Source: Rhizobium leguminosarum (lineage in GTDB: Bacteria > Pseudomonadota > Alphaproteobacteria > Rhizobiales > Rhizobiaceae). From it: DNA of 64,000 nucleotides. The notes beneath the pieces were generated by a model. It saw nothing but the letters and a program-made list of their open reading frames with translations, ran no database searches and had not been told where the DNA came from. Location: assembly GCF_004123835.1 (NCBI RefSeq), contig NZ_MZMU01000018.1, forward strand, positions 186,001 through 250,000, written 5' to 3'. Positions 34,410-43,584 of the stretch are shown in pieces; position 1 is the stretch's first letter, and the number at the start of each line of letters is the position of its first letter. The position numbers and the translations under genes were made by a program.

Positions 34410-35489
34410 TCAACAGAATACGTGAGCGGTATCGGGATCGAAATTCAGATGAACTATATCTCCACGGCTGAGCCCCGCGATAGCCTCATGACCGAACGGT
34501 AGGCGAACCGCCAGTGCCTCGCCTGTCGCCGTCTCGGTCGAGACGTGAATATTGTTACCGAGGAAGGTAATGTCGCTGACCGTTGCGGCAAGACCCGCTC
34601 CGGCCGCCTGATTTCGCGACAACCGAATGCGCTCCGGCCTCAGCATCAGGGCCGCCCTCGTCCCGGATGTTCCTTTTCCATGCACCGGAATATGATTGAA
34701 GACGCTCCCGCCGCCAAGCGAAATGGTGGCCTGCCCATCGGAAGATGACAGCAGGTCGCATGAAATGAAGTCACTGTCGCCGATGAATTCGGCAACGAAG
34801 CGGGTCCGCGGATTGGCGTAGAGTTCCGGGCCTGTCCCGATCTGGTCGATGACGCCCTTGGAAAAGACGGCGATGCGGTCGGAGAGCCGCAGCGCCTCCT
34901 CCTGGTCGTGCGTGACATAGAGGATCGTCACTTCGGTCTGCTGATGAATCCGGCGGATCTCGTGCTGGATTTCCTCGCGCAGCTTCTTGTCGAGCGCCGA
35001 CAGCGGCTCGTCCATCAGAAGCACCGGCGGATCATAGGCAAGGGCTCTGGCAAGGGCGACGCGCTGCTGCTGGCCGCCGGACATTTGTGCGGGCTTGCGA
35101 TCCTCGAAGCCTTCGAGCCTGACGAGGCGCAGCATCTCCTTCACCTTGCTGTCGACCTCGGCCTTGGACTTGCGCCTGACCTTCAGCGGGAATGCGATGT
35201 TTTCGCCCACCGTCAGATGCGGAAACAGGGTGTAGCGTTGGAACACCATGCCGATGTTGCGCTTGTGCGACGGCGTGGCGAGCAGGGTCTTGCCCTCCAG
35301 CGTGATGTCGCCTTTCGTCGGAGTTTCAAAACCGGCCAGGATGTAGAGGGTCGTGCTTTTCCCGGATCCGGACGGTCCGAGAAAGGTCAGGAACTCCCCG
35401 CGCCGGACGTCGAGATTGACGTCGTGGACGGCGACCACCGGGCCGTATTCCTTGCGTATTCCGCGGATCTGAAGGAATGGTTCTTTCAT
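34410..35489 (-). CDS. ABC transporter ATP-binding protein (PotA-like), second system
   Basis: The 359-residue ATPase has GPSGSGKSTTLYILAGFE, MSGGQQQRVALARALA and VLLMDEPLSALDKKLREE, and a TOBE domain with LMLRPERIRLSR. It energises the second polyamine-type importer. It overlaps the upstream permease gene by four bases (ATGA). It is clearly distinct from the ATPase at 27358, though of the same subfamily. Confidence 0.92.
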   Translation of the reverse strand: MKEPFLQIRGIRKEYGPVVAVHDVNLDVRRGEFLTFLGPSGSGKSTTLYILAGFETPTKGDITLEGKTLLATPSHKRNIGMVFQRYTLFPHLTVGENIAFPLKVRRKSKAEVDSKVKEMLRLVRLEGFEDRKPAQMSGGQQQRVALARALAYDPPVLLMDEPLSALDKKLREEIQHEIRRIHQQTEVTILYVTHDQEEALRLSDRIAVFSKGVIDQIGTGPELYANPRTRFVAEFIGDSDFISCDLLSSSDGQATISLGGGSVFNHIPVHGKGTSGTRAALMLRPERIRLSRNQAAGAGLAATVSDITFLGNNIHVSTETATGEALAVRLPFGHEAIAGLSRGDIVHLNFDPDTAHVFC

Positions 35490-36286
35490 TGTTTCAGTAC
35501 CTTACGCACGATGGCAACCAGCGCCATCAAGAGGATCGTCAAAAGGATGAGAAGGGTCGACGCCGCAGCGACAACCGGCGTCAGATCTTGCCGCAGCGTC
35601 GCCCATACTTTTACCGGCAGCGTCTGCAGGGTCGGGCTGGACATGAAGATCGCCACCACCACCTCATCCCAGGATGTCAGGAACGAGAAGACGGCCGCCG
35701 AAAACAGCCCATGGCTGATCGCCGGCAGGGTGACCCTGATCTTTGCTTCCAGAGGCGAGGCCCCGCACAGAACCGCCGCATCCTCGATCGACTTGTCGAA
35801 GCCCTCCAGCGCACTGGATATGGAGAGGATCGAGAAGGGCAGCGCAAGAACGAGGTGCGAAATGACGAAGCCTACCAATGTGCCGCCAAGGCCGATCCTC
35901 AGGAAGAAGGCATAAAGGGCAACCGCAAGAACCACGACAGGGAGGATCATCGGCGTCAGGAACAGCGCTTTCAGCGCGTCGCGGAACAGGAACGAGCCGC
36001 GCACCAGCCCGAAGGAGGTCACAAGCCCGAGCAGCACCGACAGGATCGTCACGATGACCGCGATCTTGAAGCTCGTCCAGGCCGATTCCAGCCAGCGCGG
36101 ATCGGCAAAGAGCTCGCTGTACCATTGAAACGTCCAGCCGGGCGGTGGAAAGATCAGCCACTGCGAGGAGCCGAAGGACAGGGCGGCGATAAAGACGATC
36201 GGCAGCAGCAGGAAGGCCGCAGTCAGAACCGTTATCGTCAGCAGGATGTATTTCCACCAGCCGAGACGGTCGAAATTGAGCAACAT
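35486..36286 (-). CDS. ABC transporter permease (PotC-like), second system
   Basis: The 266-residue permease has an N-terminal helix (KYILLTITVLTAAFLLLPIV), the segment WLIFPPPGWTFQWYSELFAD and an EAA loop at SIEDAAVLCGASPLEAKIRV. The start ATG at 36286 lies one base after the preceding gene; a longer start within that gene was rejected. It forms the channel with the next permease. Confidence 0.9.
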   Translation of the reverse strand: MLLNFDRLGWWKYILLTITVLTAAFLLLPIVFIAALSFGSSQWLIFPPPGWTFQWYSELFADPRWLESAWTSFKIAVIVTILSVLLGLVTSFGLVRGSFLFRDALKALFLTPMILPVVVLAVALYAFFLRIGLGGTLVGFVISHLVLALPFSILSISSALEGFDKSIEDAAVLCGASPLEAKIRVTLPAISHGLFSAAVFSFLTSWDEVVVAIFMSSPTLQTLPVKVWATLRQDLTPVVAAASTLLILLTILLMALVAIVRKVLKQ

Positions 36287-36287
36287 G

Positions 36288-37160
36288 TCAACGCCCTCCC
36301 GGGTTCTGGTTGCCGACGAAGCGCAGTTGCACGGCATAAAGCAACAGGGTCACCACGAGGAGAACCAGCGCCGCAGCACCTCCCATTCCCCAGTTGACCA
36401 GCGACTGCACGAATTGCGCGATCAGCTCTGCGAGCATCATGTTCGCGGTGCCGCCAAGAAGCGACGGCGTGACGAAATAACCAAGGGACATGACGAAGAC
36501 CATGAGGGCACCAGCCGCCATGCCCGGCATGGCCAAGGGCAGCAAAACGCGGGTCAGGCACTGCCACCGGTTGGCGCCGCAAAGTGCTGCCGCCTGCAGG
36601 GTCGACGGGTCGATCTTCTTGATCACGCCGTAGAGCGGCAGGATGATGAAGGGCAGCATGATATAGGTCATGCCGATCGTCACCCCGGTCAGGTTGTTGA
36701 CCAGCGCCAGGGGTTTGTCGATCAGCCCCATTCCGATCAGCATCTTGTTGATGAGCCCCGTCCGCTGCAGCAGCACCATCCAGGCATAGGTGCGGGCAAG
36801 CAGGTTGGTCCACATCGACAGGAGCAGGATCGCAAAGATCACCGAGGTCAGGCGCCCGGGCATGATTGCCAGCGCCCAGGCAACGGGAAATCCGATCAGC
36901 ACCGAAAACACCGTGACGAGACCGGAGACGATGAAGGTGTTGGCGAAAATCTTGAGATAGGTCGCGGACCCGATCAGCTGCGCATAGTTTCCAAAGCCCG
37001 GCACGGGTTCCAGCACGCTGCGCAGCAAGAGTACCGCCACCGGCGCGATGAAGAAGATCGCCACGAAGGCGAGAGCCGGAAGGACCCCGCCGAACCCTGT
37101 TGCCCTGCGCGCCTTTGGCAGGGGCGCAATTACGCCGGAGGCATCGCTATATGTCGACAT
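36288..37160 (-). CDS. ABC transporter permease (PotB-like), second system
   Basis: The 290-residue permease has an N-terminal helix (VLPALAFVAIFFIAPVAVLL), LLARTYAWMVLLQRTGLINK and an EAA-type loop at STLQAAALCGANRWQCLTRV followed by LLPLAMPG. Unlike the PotB-like protein at 29608 it has the usual short periplasmic region. The ATG at 37160 is preferred; a longer start exists at 37175. Confidence 0.9.
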   Translation of the reverse strand: MSTYSDASGVIAPLPKARRATGFGGVLPALAFVAIFFIAPVAVLLLRSVLEPVPGFGNYAQLIGSATYLKIFANTFIVSGLVTVFSVLIGFPVAWALAIMPGRLTSVIFAILLLSMWTNLLARTYAWMVLLQRTGLINKMLIGMGLIDKPLALVNNLTGVTIGMTYIMLPFIILPLYGVIKKIDPSTLQAAALCGANRWQCLTRVLLPLAMPGMAAGALMVFVMSLGYFVTPSLLGGTANMMLAELIAQFVQSLVNWGMGGAAALVLLVVTLLLYAVQLRFVGNQNPGGR

Positions 37161-37273
37161 GACAGTCCTTCCCACCCGTCAATTTCCGCAGCCGCCGAGG
37201 TCCAACGCACGGGGACCGACGCTGCAGGAGGCACGGCGAACATTCGCCGTGCCCGTTCATCTCAAGTTTCAGG

Positions 37274-38284
37274 CTATTTCGCCTGCCATGCGTACCACTT
37301 CTCGCCGATGGCATCGCGATTGTCCGCCCAGTAGTTCATGTCGGCATTCACCTGGCTGGCCGTCTGCTGATCCGGCAGGGTCTTGGCCGTCTCCGGATCC
37401 ATCAGCTTGGCCGAGTCAACGTTGATTGGTGCATATCCGGTGGCCTTTGCAAGGGCGGCCTGCGGTTCGGCCGAGGTCGCCATTGCAATGAACTTCATCG
37501 CGGCTTCCACGTTCGGCGAACCCTTCGGCACGACGAGCGAATCCGCAGCGGTGATGTTCTGTTCCCATGAGGTCTCGGTCTTGATGCCGCTCGCCGCAAG
37601 CGCGGTCATGCGGCCATTCCAGATACTGCCGAAGGGAGCCTCGGCGGATGCCAGCAGCTGCTGCGACTGTGCGCCGCCCGACCACCAGACGATGTCCGAT
37701 TTGATCGTATCGAGCTTCTTGAAGGCGCGGTCGAGATCAAGCGGATAGAGCTTGTCGGCAGCCACGCCGTCGGCAAGCAGCGCCGCTTCGATCACGCCGG
37801 GAGCCGACCATTTGTAGAATGTGCGCTTTCCCGGAAACTTTGCCGTGTCGAACAGGTCCGCCCATGTCTTCGGGCAGGCGCTGACGGCATCGGCGTTGCA
37901 GCCGATCACGAAGGAATAATAGAAGCTGCCGACCGAATAATCGGTCACGAAGCGCGGATCGAGCTTGGATTTGTCGATGACGGAGAAATCGAGCTTCTCG
38001 AGCTGGCCATTCTTGCCGGCCTGGGCGGCATAGTCGCCTTCGACGTCGACAACGTCCCAGGTGACCTGGCCAGCCTCGACCATCGCCTTGAGCTTGCCAT
38101 AATCCGTCGGTCCGTCCTGTACGACGGTGATACCGGTCTTCTCCGTGAACGGGCTGGCCCATGCTGCCTTCTGCGCGTCCTGGGTCGTTCCTCCCCAGCT
38201 CGAGAAGACCATGTTATCGGCGTGTGCCGGTACGGACACAGCCACGAATGCGGCAACCGCCGCGAAAGCAAATGTTGTTTTCAT
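37274..38284 (-). CDS. ABC transporter substrate-binding protein (PotD-like), second system
   Basis: The 336-residue protein has a signal peptide (MKTTFAFAAVAAFVAVSVPA, cleavage after AHA). It shows the family pattern FSSWGGTTQDAQKAAWASPF, GQVTWDVVDVEGDYA and FKKLDTIKSDIVWWSGGAQS. Its position inside an operon for N-heteroaromatic or betaine catabolism suggests that the ligand is a quaternary amine such as trigonelline. That is inference. Confidence 0.9.
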   Translation of the reverse strand: MKTTFAFAAVAAFVAVSVPAHADNMVFSSWGGTTQDAQKAAWASPFTEKTGITVVQDGPTDYGKLKAMVEAGQVTWDVVDVEGDYAAQAGKNGQLEKLDFSVIDKSKLDPRFVTDYSVGSFYYSFVIGCNADAVSACPKTWADLFDTAKFPGKRTFYKWSAPGVIEAALLADGVAADKLYPLDLDRAFKKLDTIKSDIVWWSGGAQSQQLLASAEAPFGSIWNGRMTALAASGIKTETSWEQNITAADSLVVPKGSPNVEAAMKFIAMATSAEPQAALAKATGYAPINVDSAKLMDPETAKTLPDQQTASQVNADMNYWADNRDAIGEKWYAWQAK

Positions 38285-38333
38285 GTTCCCTTATCCCTGT
38301 TCTGGTTTGTCCTACGGGGTATGCCTTATGCCG

Positions 38334-38657
38334 TCAGTGCGCCTCGCTCCTGGGAGAAAAGTTAGCTGGCTTCATAATCTTGTTTTCCGCCACCTCGATG
38401 AGATCGCGGATCTTGGGCAGGAAGGCCTGCCACCGGGGATCGGCTAAAAGCCTCTGGCGCCTCGCCTCCCGGTCGTCCAGGCTCGCAAAGGCCCAGATGT
38501 GGACGATCTCGTTGATCGTTCCGATCTCCGAAAAGAAGTAACCGACGAGCGTGCCGAGATGGCTCTTCTGGATCTCGATCCCCTCCTCCTCGACGACCTT
38601 GAGATATTGCGGGATCGTGCCGTTCTTCAGCCGATAGGTGCGGATCTCGTAAAACAT
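38334..38657 (-). CDS. NIPSNAP-family small protein
   Basis: The 107-residue protein starts MFYEIRTYRLKNGTIPQYLK and contains GYFFSEIGTINEIVHIWAFA with SLDDREARRQRL after it, the dimeric alpha-beta ferredoxin-like NIPSNAP pattern. Members form small barrel dimers and often sit in catabolic operons; their chemistry is poorly defined. It lies five bases after the aldehyde dehydrogenase gene and may act as an accessory protein of the pathway. Confidence 0.82.
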   Translation of the reverse strand: MFYEIRTYRLKNGTIPQYLKVVEEEGIEIQKSHLGTLVGYFFSEIGTINEIVHIWAFASLDDREARRQRLLADPRWQAFLPKIRDLIEVAENKIMKPANFSPRSEAH

Positions 38658-38662
38658 CGGCG

Positions 38663-40126
38663 CTACCTCATCACGAAGGGATCGGGGATCGGATCGTCCG
38701 ATGTCCTGAGCCAGATCGTCTTGGTACGGGTATAGTCGAGCGCCGCGGCCATGCCGCCTTCCCGGCCATGGCCCGACAGGCCGAAACCGCCGAACGGCGC
38801 GATCGGTGATACCACGCGGTAGGTGTTGACCCAGACGATCCCGGCACGGAGCCCCTTCATCAGCCGGTGCGCCCGGGTCAGGTTCTGGGTGAAGACGCCG
38901 GAAGCCAGGCCATAACGGGTATCGTTGGCAAGCTTCAGTGCCTCGGCCTCCGTCTCGAAGGACACGACCGACAGGACCGGCCCGAAGAATTCCTCGATCA
39001 GCGACGGCGAGGCGACATCGTCGCAGTCGAGAATCGTCGGCGGGAAATAATAGCCTTCGCCGTCGATCTTACGTCCTCCCGTGACGAGGCGGGCGCCGCT
39101 TTCAATCGACTTGGCGACGAGGGCGCCGATATTGTCCTGTTGGCGCTTGGTGGCAAGCGGGCCGACTTCTGTCGCCATATCGAGCGGAGCACCAATCCGG
39201 ATCGCCTCCGCCTTCTCCCGCAGCATGGCGACGAATTTGTCCTTGATGCTGCGTTCGACGATGAGGCGCGATCCGGCAACGCAGCTCTGCCCTGTCGCGG
39301 CGAAGATGCCCGCGACCTGGGCATTGGCCGCACTTTCGAGGTCTGCGTCGGCAAAGACGATGAATGGCGACTTGCCGCCAAGTTCAAGCGAGGTGGAGGC
39401 GAGGTTTTCGGCCGAGTTGCGAACGACGTGCCGGGCGGTTTCAGGGCCGCCAGTAAAAGCGACGTGCGCGACCTTCGGGTGCCGGCCGAGAGCGGCGCCG
39501 CAGGAGGCGCCGAAACCGGTGATGATGTTGACGACGCCGGCAGGAAAGCCTGCCTCGTGCACGAGCCGTGCAAATTCGAGAAGCGGCGCCGGCCCGTCTT
39601 CCGAGGCCTTGACCACCATCGTGCAGCCGGCCGCGAGCGCCGGGCCGATCTTCACCGCGGACAGGAAGAGCTGGCTGTTCCACGGCACGACCATCGCAAC
39701 AACGCCGATCGGCTCGCGGCGAAGCCAGACATCCATGTCGGGCTTGTCGATCGGCAGGTAGGCGCCTTCGATCTTGTCGGCGATGCCGGCATAGTAGCGA
39801 TAGTATTCGGCGACATAAGCGATCTGCGCCGAGGTTTCGCGAATGATCTTGCCGGTGTCGCGTGTCTCCAGTTCAGCGAGGATCTGCGCGTTGGCGGCAA
39901 CGAGGTCGGCCAGCTTGTAGAGCAGCTTGCCGCGTTGCGTGGCTGTCATTTTCGACCAGGGGCCTTCGTAAAGCGCCCTGTCGGCCGCGTTGACAGCCCG
40001 ATCGACATCGCCTTCGCGCGCTTCAGGCATTTCCGCCCAGACCGCGCCGGAGGCTGGATCGATGCTCGGATAGCTGGCCTCGCCATCTGAGAATTCGCCG
40101 TCGATGTAGTGCTGGAAACGCCGCAT
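38663..40126 (-). CDS. NAD(P)+-dependent aldehyde dehydrogenase of the flavin-oxygenase pathway
   Basis: The 487-residue enzyme has Glu248 in STSLELGGKSPFIVFADADL and Cys282 in AATGQSCVAGSRLIV, with a C-terminus (GLSGHGREGGMAAALDYTRT) of the betaine-/muconic-semialdehyde type. In the trigonelline pathway a dehydrogenase oxidises the hydroxybutyrolactone ring-cleavage product to N-methylformamido-methylene succinate. This gene is placed for that step, four bases after the monooxygenase gene. Substrate assignment is inferred from context. Confidence 0.88.
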   Translation of the reverse strand: MRRFQHYIDGEFSDGEASYPSIDPASGAVWAEMPEAREGDVDRAVNAADRALYEGPWSKMTATQRGKLLYKLADLVAANAQILAELETRDTGKIIRETSAQIAYVAEYYRYYAGIADKIEGAYLPIDKPDMDVWLRREPIGVVAMVVPWNSQLFLSAVKIGPALAAGCTMVVKASEDGPAPLLEFARLVHEAGFPAGVVNIITGFGASCGAALGRHPKVAHVAFTGGPETARHVVRNSAENLASTSLELGGKSPFIVFADADLESAANAQVAGIFAATGQSCVAGSRLIVERSIKDKFVAMLREKAEAIRIGAPLDMATEVGPLATKRQQDNIGALVAKSIESGARLVTGGRKIDGEGYYFPPTILDCDDVASPSLIEEFFGPVLSVVSFETEAEALKLANDTRYGLASGVFTQNLTRAHRLMKGLRAGIVWVNTYRVVSPIAPFGGFGLSGHGREGGMAAALDYTRTKTIWLRTSDDPIPDPFVMR

Positions 40127-40130
40127 GGTC

Positions 40131-41171
40131 TTACTCCTGAAATGCTGGCATGATCTCGGTGATGAAGCGCTCGAGCGACGCCTTCTTGCGCTCGAAGCTC
40201 ATGCCGGTGTCGATCCAGAAGGAATATTCGTCATAACCGAGCGCTTCATACGCCTTGAGCCGGGCGATGACGGTCTCAGCGTCGCCAACGACATTGTTGG
40301 TGCGCATGACCTGATCCGACAGCATCGCGTTTGCTCTGATCTGTTCGTCCGGGATCCGTTCGATCAGACCCTGGGTAACCGGCTTCTCATTTTTGAACCA
40401 GGCGAAGAAATAATTGTAGTAGACGCTCAGTTCATGGGCGGCCTGCGCGACATCGTCCTCTGACGAGCCGACATAGGTATGGCGCAGCAACATGATCTTG
40501 GGTCGCTCGATATCGGGATGCTTGGCGCAGGCGTCGTTGAAGCGCTCCATCAACGACTGAACCTCGTCGTCGCCCTGCCAGAGCGGCGTCACCTGAACGT
40601 TGCAGCCGTTGGCGACGGCAAATTCATGCGAGTTCGGATCGCGCGCGGCAACCCAGATGGGCGGGTTCGGCTGCTGCAGCGGTTTCGGCGCCGACGTGGT
40701 CGACGGAAACTTGAAGAATTCCCCGTCATGCGCGTAGTCGCCGGCCCATACGCCCTTGACCGCCGGGATGAGCTCGCGCATGCGCTGGCCAGCACCCCAG
40801 GCATCGAGACCGGGCAGCAGACGCTCGTATTCGAAGGAATAAGCCCCGCGCGCGATACCGATATCGAGTCGTCCGTCGCAGATGATGTCGGCCATGGCCG
40901 CCTCGCCGGCGAGTTTGATCGGATGCCAGAAGGGGGCAATCACTGTCCCCGTTCCAAGCCGTGCCCGCGATGTGCGGCGCGCCAGATCGGCAATTGTCAC
41001 GAACGGATTGGGCGCAATGGTGAAATCCATGCCATGGTGCTCGCCCGTCCAGATCGCATGCATGCCGCCCTTGTCGGCGATCTCGCAGAGCGCGATGAAT
41101 TCCTCGTAGAGGCTCTTATGGCTTTGGCTGGCGTCGAGCCGTTCCATATGGACGAAGAGGGAGAACTTCAT
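40131..41171 (-). CDS. Luciferase-like (LLM class) flavin-dependent monooxygenase
   Basis: The 346-residue TIM-barrel protein has the bacterial-luciferase pattern AIWTGEHHGMDFTIAPNPFV, RARLGTGTVIAPFWHPIKLA with GEAAMADIICDGRLDIGIARGAY in register, and PIWVAARDPNSHEFA. Such enzymes use reduced flavin supplied by a separate reductase, here encoded immediately upstream with a four-base overlap. In Acinetobacter baylyi a two-component enzyme of this type cleaves the C5-C6 bond of trigonelline directly. The gene set around it supports the same reaction, or a close pyridine-type substrate. Confidence 0.88.
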   Translation of the reverse strand: MKFSLFVHMERLDASQSHKSLYEEFIALCEIADKGGMHAIWTGEHHGMDFTIAPNPFVTIADLARRTSRARLGTGTVIAPFWHPIKLAGEAAMADIICDGRLDIGIARGAYSFEYERLLPGLDAWGAGQRMRELIPAVKGVWAGDYAHDGEFFKFPSTTSAPKPLQQPNPPIWVAARDPNSHEFAVANGCNVQVTPLWQGDDEVQSLMERFNDACAKHPDIERPKIMLLRHTYVGSSEDDVAQAAHELSVYYNYFFAWFKNEKPVTQGLIERIPDEQIRANAMLSDQVMRTNNVVGDAETVIARLKAYEALGYDEYSFWIDTGMSFERKKASLERFITEIMPAFQE

Positions 41172-42103
41172 GCTTTTGCGTCCCTGGCTGGAATTGGGTG
41201 AACGGTGCCGCCGGTCTCGTCGCCGAAATAGACCCCGAAATTGCCGATCGAGCTTTCCATCGCGAAACGGCCGATAATATCGGCGGTCGAACTGGTCTTG
41301 AACTTTGCCGCAACCAATGCGTCAGGCTTCATGAACCTGCCGCCGGCAGGCTCGCCCTCTCCGGCAACGGCGTGATAGACAATGTGCTGCTTGCCGTCGC
41401 TCTTGCCCTCATAAACCGAATAGAGAAAGCCGATGCTGACCTTCAGCCCGGTTGATGTCTCCAGGTATTTTTGCAGTGCATCGGTCGGGCTGCCGCCATG
41501 GGCGTCGACGCTTGGCAGGGAGAGCACATCCTCGCCGAGCAGCAGAACTTCCCCGCGGCGCTCGACAACGGCCGCAAGTTCCATATTGCCTTCGCTTGCC
41601 GCGGACACTGCCTTGCTTGCGAGCGTCGGCGTGAAATAACCGCCACGCGCATAGCCAAGACCGTTGCGGCCGCTATTGTCGAAAGCTTCGATGCGCCCCA
41701 TCAAGATGACGTGGTCGCCGGCCTCGATGACCTGCTCCATGGCACATTCGAACCAGGCCGCCACGCTTGAGAATATCGGGCAGCCTGCCGATCCCCTCGC
41801 CCACTCAACCGCCGCAAATCTATCCTCGACCGGTCGCGCAAAGGTGTTCGACACGTCTTTCTGCGTTTCCGAAAGCACGTTGATCGCAAAATGCTGCGCT
41901 CCGGTCATGATGGCGAAATTGCGCGATGTCTTGGCAAGGCAGACGAGGAGAAGCGGTGGATTGAGCGAGACCGAGGTGAAGGAGTTCGCCGTGAAGCCGA
42001 TCGGATTTCCATCCCCGTCACAGGCGGTGACGACAGTCACCCCGGTTGGAAAGGCCCCGAATGCATCTCGCAGTGCTCTTGGGTCTACAGTCTGGATTGT
42101 CAT
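41168..42103 (-). CDS. Flavin reductase fused to a degenerate Nudix-like domain
   Basis: Residues 1-165 form a flavin-reductase-like domain (FGAFPTGVTVVTACDGDGNP, GFTANSFTSVSLNPPLLLVC, HFAINVL). This is the reductase component that feeds the LLM oxygenase. Residues about 172-300 look like a Nudix fold (ELAAVVERRGEVLLLGEDVL, then a box near 203-225). The box reads GGSPTDALQKYLETSTGLKV and lacks the REVxEE acidic residues, so it is probably a binding or regulatory module rather than a hydrolase. The total of 311 residues compares with about 165-190 for stand-alone reductases. It overlaps both neighbours by four bases. Confidence 0.85.
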   Translation of the reverse strand: MTIQTVDPRALRDAFGAFPTGVTVVTACDGDGNPIGFTANSFTSVSLNPPLLLVCLAKTSRNFAIMTGAQHFAINVLSETQKDVSNTFARPVEDRFAAVEWARGSAGCPIFSSVAAWFECAMEQVIEAGDHVILMGRIEAFDNSGRNGLGYARGGYFTPTLASKAVSAASEGNMELAAVVERRGEVLLLGEDVLSLPSVDAHGGSPTDALQKYLETSTGLKVSIGFLYSVYEGKSDGKQHIVYHAVAGEGEPAGGRFMKPDALVAAKFKTSSTADIIGRFAMESSIGNFGVYFGDETGGTVHPIPARDAKA

Positions 42104-42945
42104 CGTTCATCCTCCCCGAACGACAGCCACTCAGCGAGCAGCGAATTGACGATATCAGGCGCGGTCAGGTTCACCATATGACGATGGCCTTCGACGATGC
42201 GGGCGTAGCCCCGCGGCGCAAGCTCTGCCATTTGCCTTGCCATCAAGGGCGTCGAGTTCGGATCATCGGACCCCGTCAGAAACAGGGCCGGGCCAGCCAC
42301 GTCTTTCCAGCCGTCAGCATAGGTCTCGTCTCCTCCCGCGAAGGCGGCGTAAGCGACGGCATATCCCTGGGGATCAACGAGGTTCAGCCATTTTCGCGTC
42401 AATTCACGCGCAGTGACGCTGTTCGCATCATCGCCGAACCAGCGGGCCAGAGGGCCTTCCTTGTCGACACCCGATACCGGAATGGCCGCGGCGCGCGAAA
42501 GGACGGCGGCCTTTGCCTCTGGGTCACGCTTGTAGACACCGTTGAGGTAAGCGACACGGCTGATCCGCTCGCCAAAGGTCGCGGCCGCCCCTCCTGAAAC
42601 CAGTGCGCCCATCGAGTGCCCGGCAACATTTGCCGTGTCGATTGCCATATCGTCGAGAAAGCGTCCGAACCAGGCGACGAACTCCTCGAGCCGACTGCCC
42701 ACCGGCAGCTTTGCGCTCTCGCCATGTCCCGGCATATCGACAGCGATGACGCGATGGCCTGCAGACAGGAATGCGATCTGCGGAGCCCAGGCCTCGAGCC
42801 GCATGCCGACGCCATGAATGAGAACCAGCGGCTCGCCGCTGCCGGCCTCGTGATAGGCTGTTCCGCTTGCCGTCTTCTTTCGGGGCAAGGCACCGGCGGC
42901 GTTTGTTGCTGCAGCGGTGCGTGTGGTCGATCCGGCTGTCAGCAT
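42100..42945 (-). CDS. Alpha/beta hydrolase of the flavin-oxygenase pathway
   Basis: The 281-residue hydrolase has HGVGMRLEAWAPQIAFLSAG (oxyanion), the nucleophile elbow NVAGHSMGALVSGG and a late VEGHRHMVNL with the catalytic His. The trigonelline route needs a hydrolase that splits N-methylformamido-methylene succinate into succinate semialdehyde, methylamine, formate and CO2. This is the candidate. The ATG at 42945 with GAGGGAG nine bases upstream is chosen over a TTG at 42963. Confidence 0.85.
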   Translation of the reverse strand: MLTAGSTTRTAAATNAAGALPRKKTASGTAYHEAGSGEPLVLIHGVGMRLEAWAPQIAFLSAGHRVIAVDMPGHGESAKLPVGSRLEEFVAWFGRFLDDMAIDTANVAGHSMGALVSGGAAATFGERISRVAYLNGVYKRDPEAKAAVLSRAAAIPVSGVDKEGPLARWFGDDANSVTARELTRKWLNLVDPQGYAVAYAAFAGGDETYADGWKDVAGPALFLTGSDDPNSTPLMARQMAELAPRGYARIVEGHRHMVNLTAPDIVNSLLAEWLSFGEDER

Positions 42946-42959
42946 CTCAGAGCGCTCCC

Positions 42960-43562
42960 TCAAACGCCCGCAGGATTGGCAACGTCCTGTCCCAGGTCTT
43001 TCAGATCCTGGTAGCGGTCGCCGATGCGGTGATGCGGGCGCCCGCCTATCGAAGCACCGAGAGCCACAACGATCTCGTCGGCAGCAGGCGCGTCGGGGAT
43101 CGACGTCTGGATGGTCAGGTAGTGCGAACGGCGGCCTTCATCGTTCTTGTCCATCAGCGGGATCATGATCGGCGCATTGGCCGGACCGCGTGTGTTGCAG
43201 AAGGCGAGATAGGACTTGGCGCCGACGGCCTGACGATAAAAATTGCCGAATCGCAGCGTGTGGATGAGCGCGGACCCGTGTTCGATTTCGCCGTCCAGGC
43301 CGACGACAGCGGACTTTCCGTATCCCTCGACAGCCTCGCCGGACCCGACCGCATCAATGATCATCTTGGTCAGCAACTCGCCGAGCACCGGAGCGCCTGC
43401 GTGAATTTCGGGCTTGAGGTCGTCGACAAAGCCGCGACCCGCCCAGGGATTCTTCACGACCGCGAAGGCGGTAAACAGCTTCAGCGGAACCGCCGCGGCC
43501 TTGCCGCCTTCGATCAGCGTCGTTTCGATCTGCAGTCCCGTCTTGCGAATTTGAATGGCCAT
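42960..43562 (-). CDS. DUF1185 (amino acid synthesis) family protein
   Basis: The 200-residue protein has the family pattern VKNPWAGRGFVDDLKPEIHA, GKSAVVGLDGEIEHGSALIH with TLRFGNFYRQAVGAK, and ADEIVVALGASIGGRPHHRI. Its biochemical role is not established. It is the first gene of the 12-gene operon, 23 bases downstream of the 24-bp operator. The trigonelline pathway of A. baylyi includes a conserved hypothetical accessory protein; this could be its counterpart, but that is a guess. Confidence 0.8.
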   Translation of the reverse strand: MAIQIRKTGLQIETTLIEGGKAAAVPLKLFTAFAVVKNPWAGRGFVDDLKPEIHAGAPVLGELLTKMIIDAVGSGEAVEGYGKSAVVGLDGEIEHGSALIHTLRFGNFYRQAVGAKSYLAFCNTRGPANAPIMIPLMDKNDEGRRSHYLTIQTSIPDAPAADEIVVALGASIGGRPHHRIGDRYQDLKDLGQDVANPAGV

Positions 43563-43584
43563 CGAGCACCTCATTTCTCAATTG

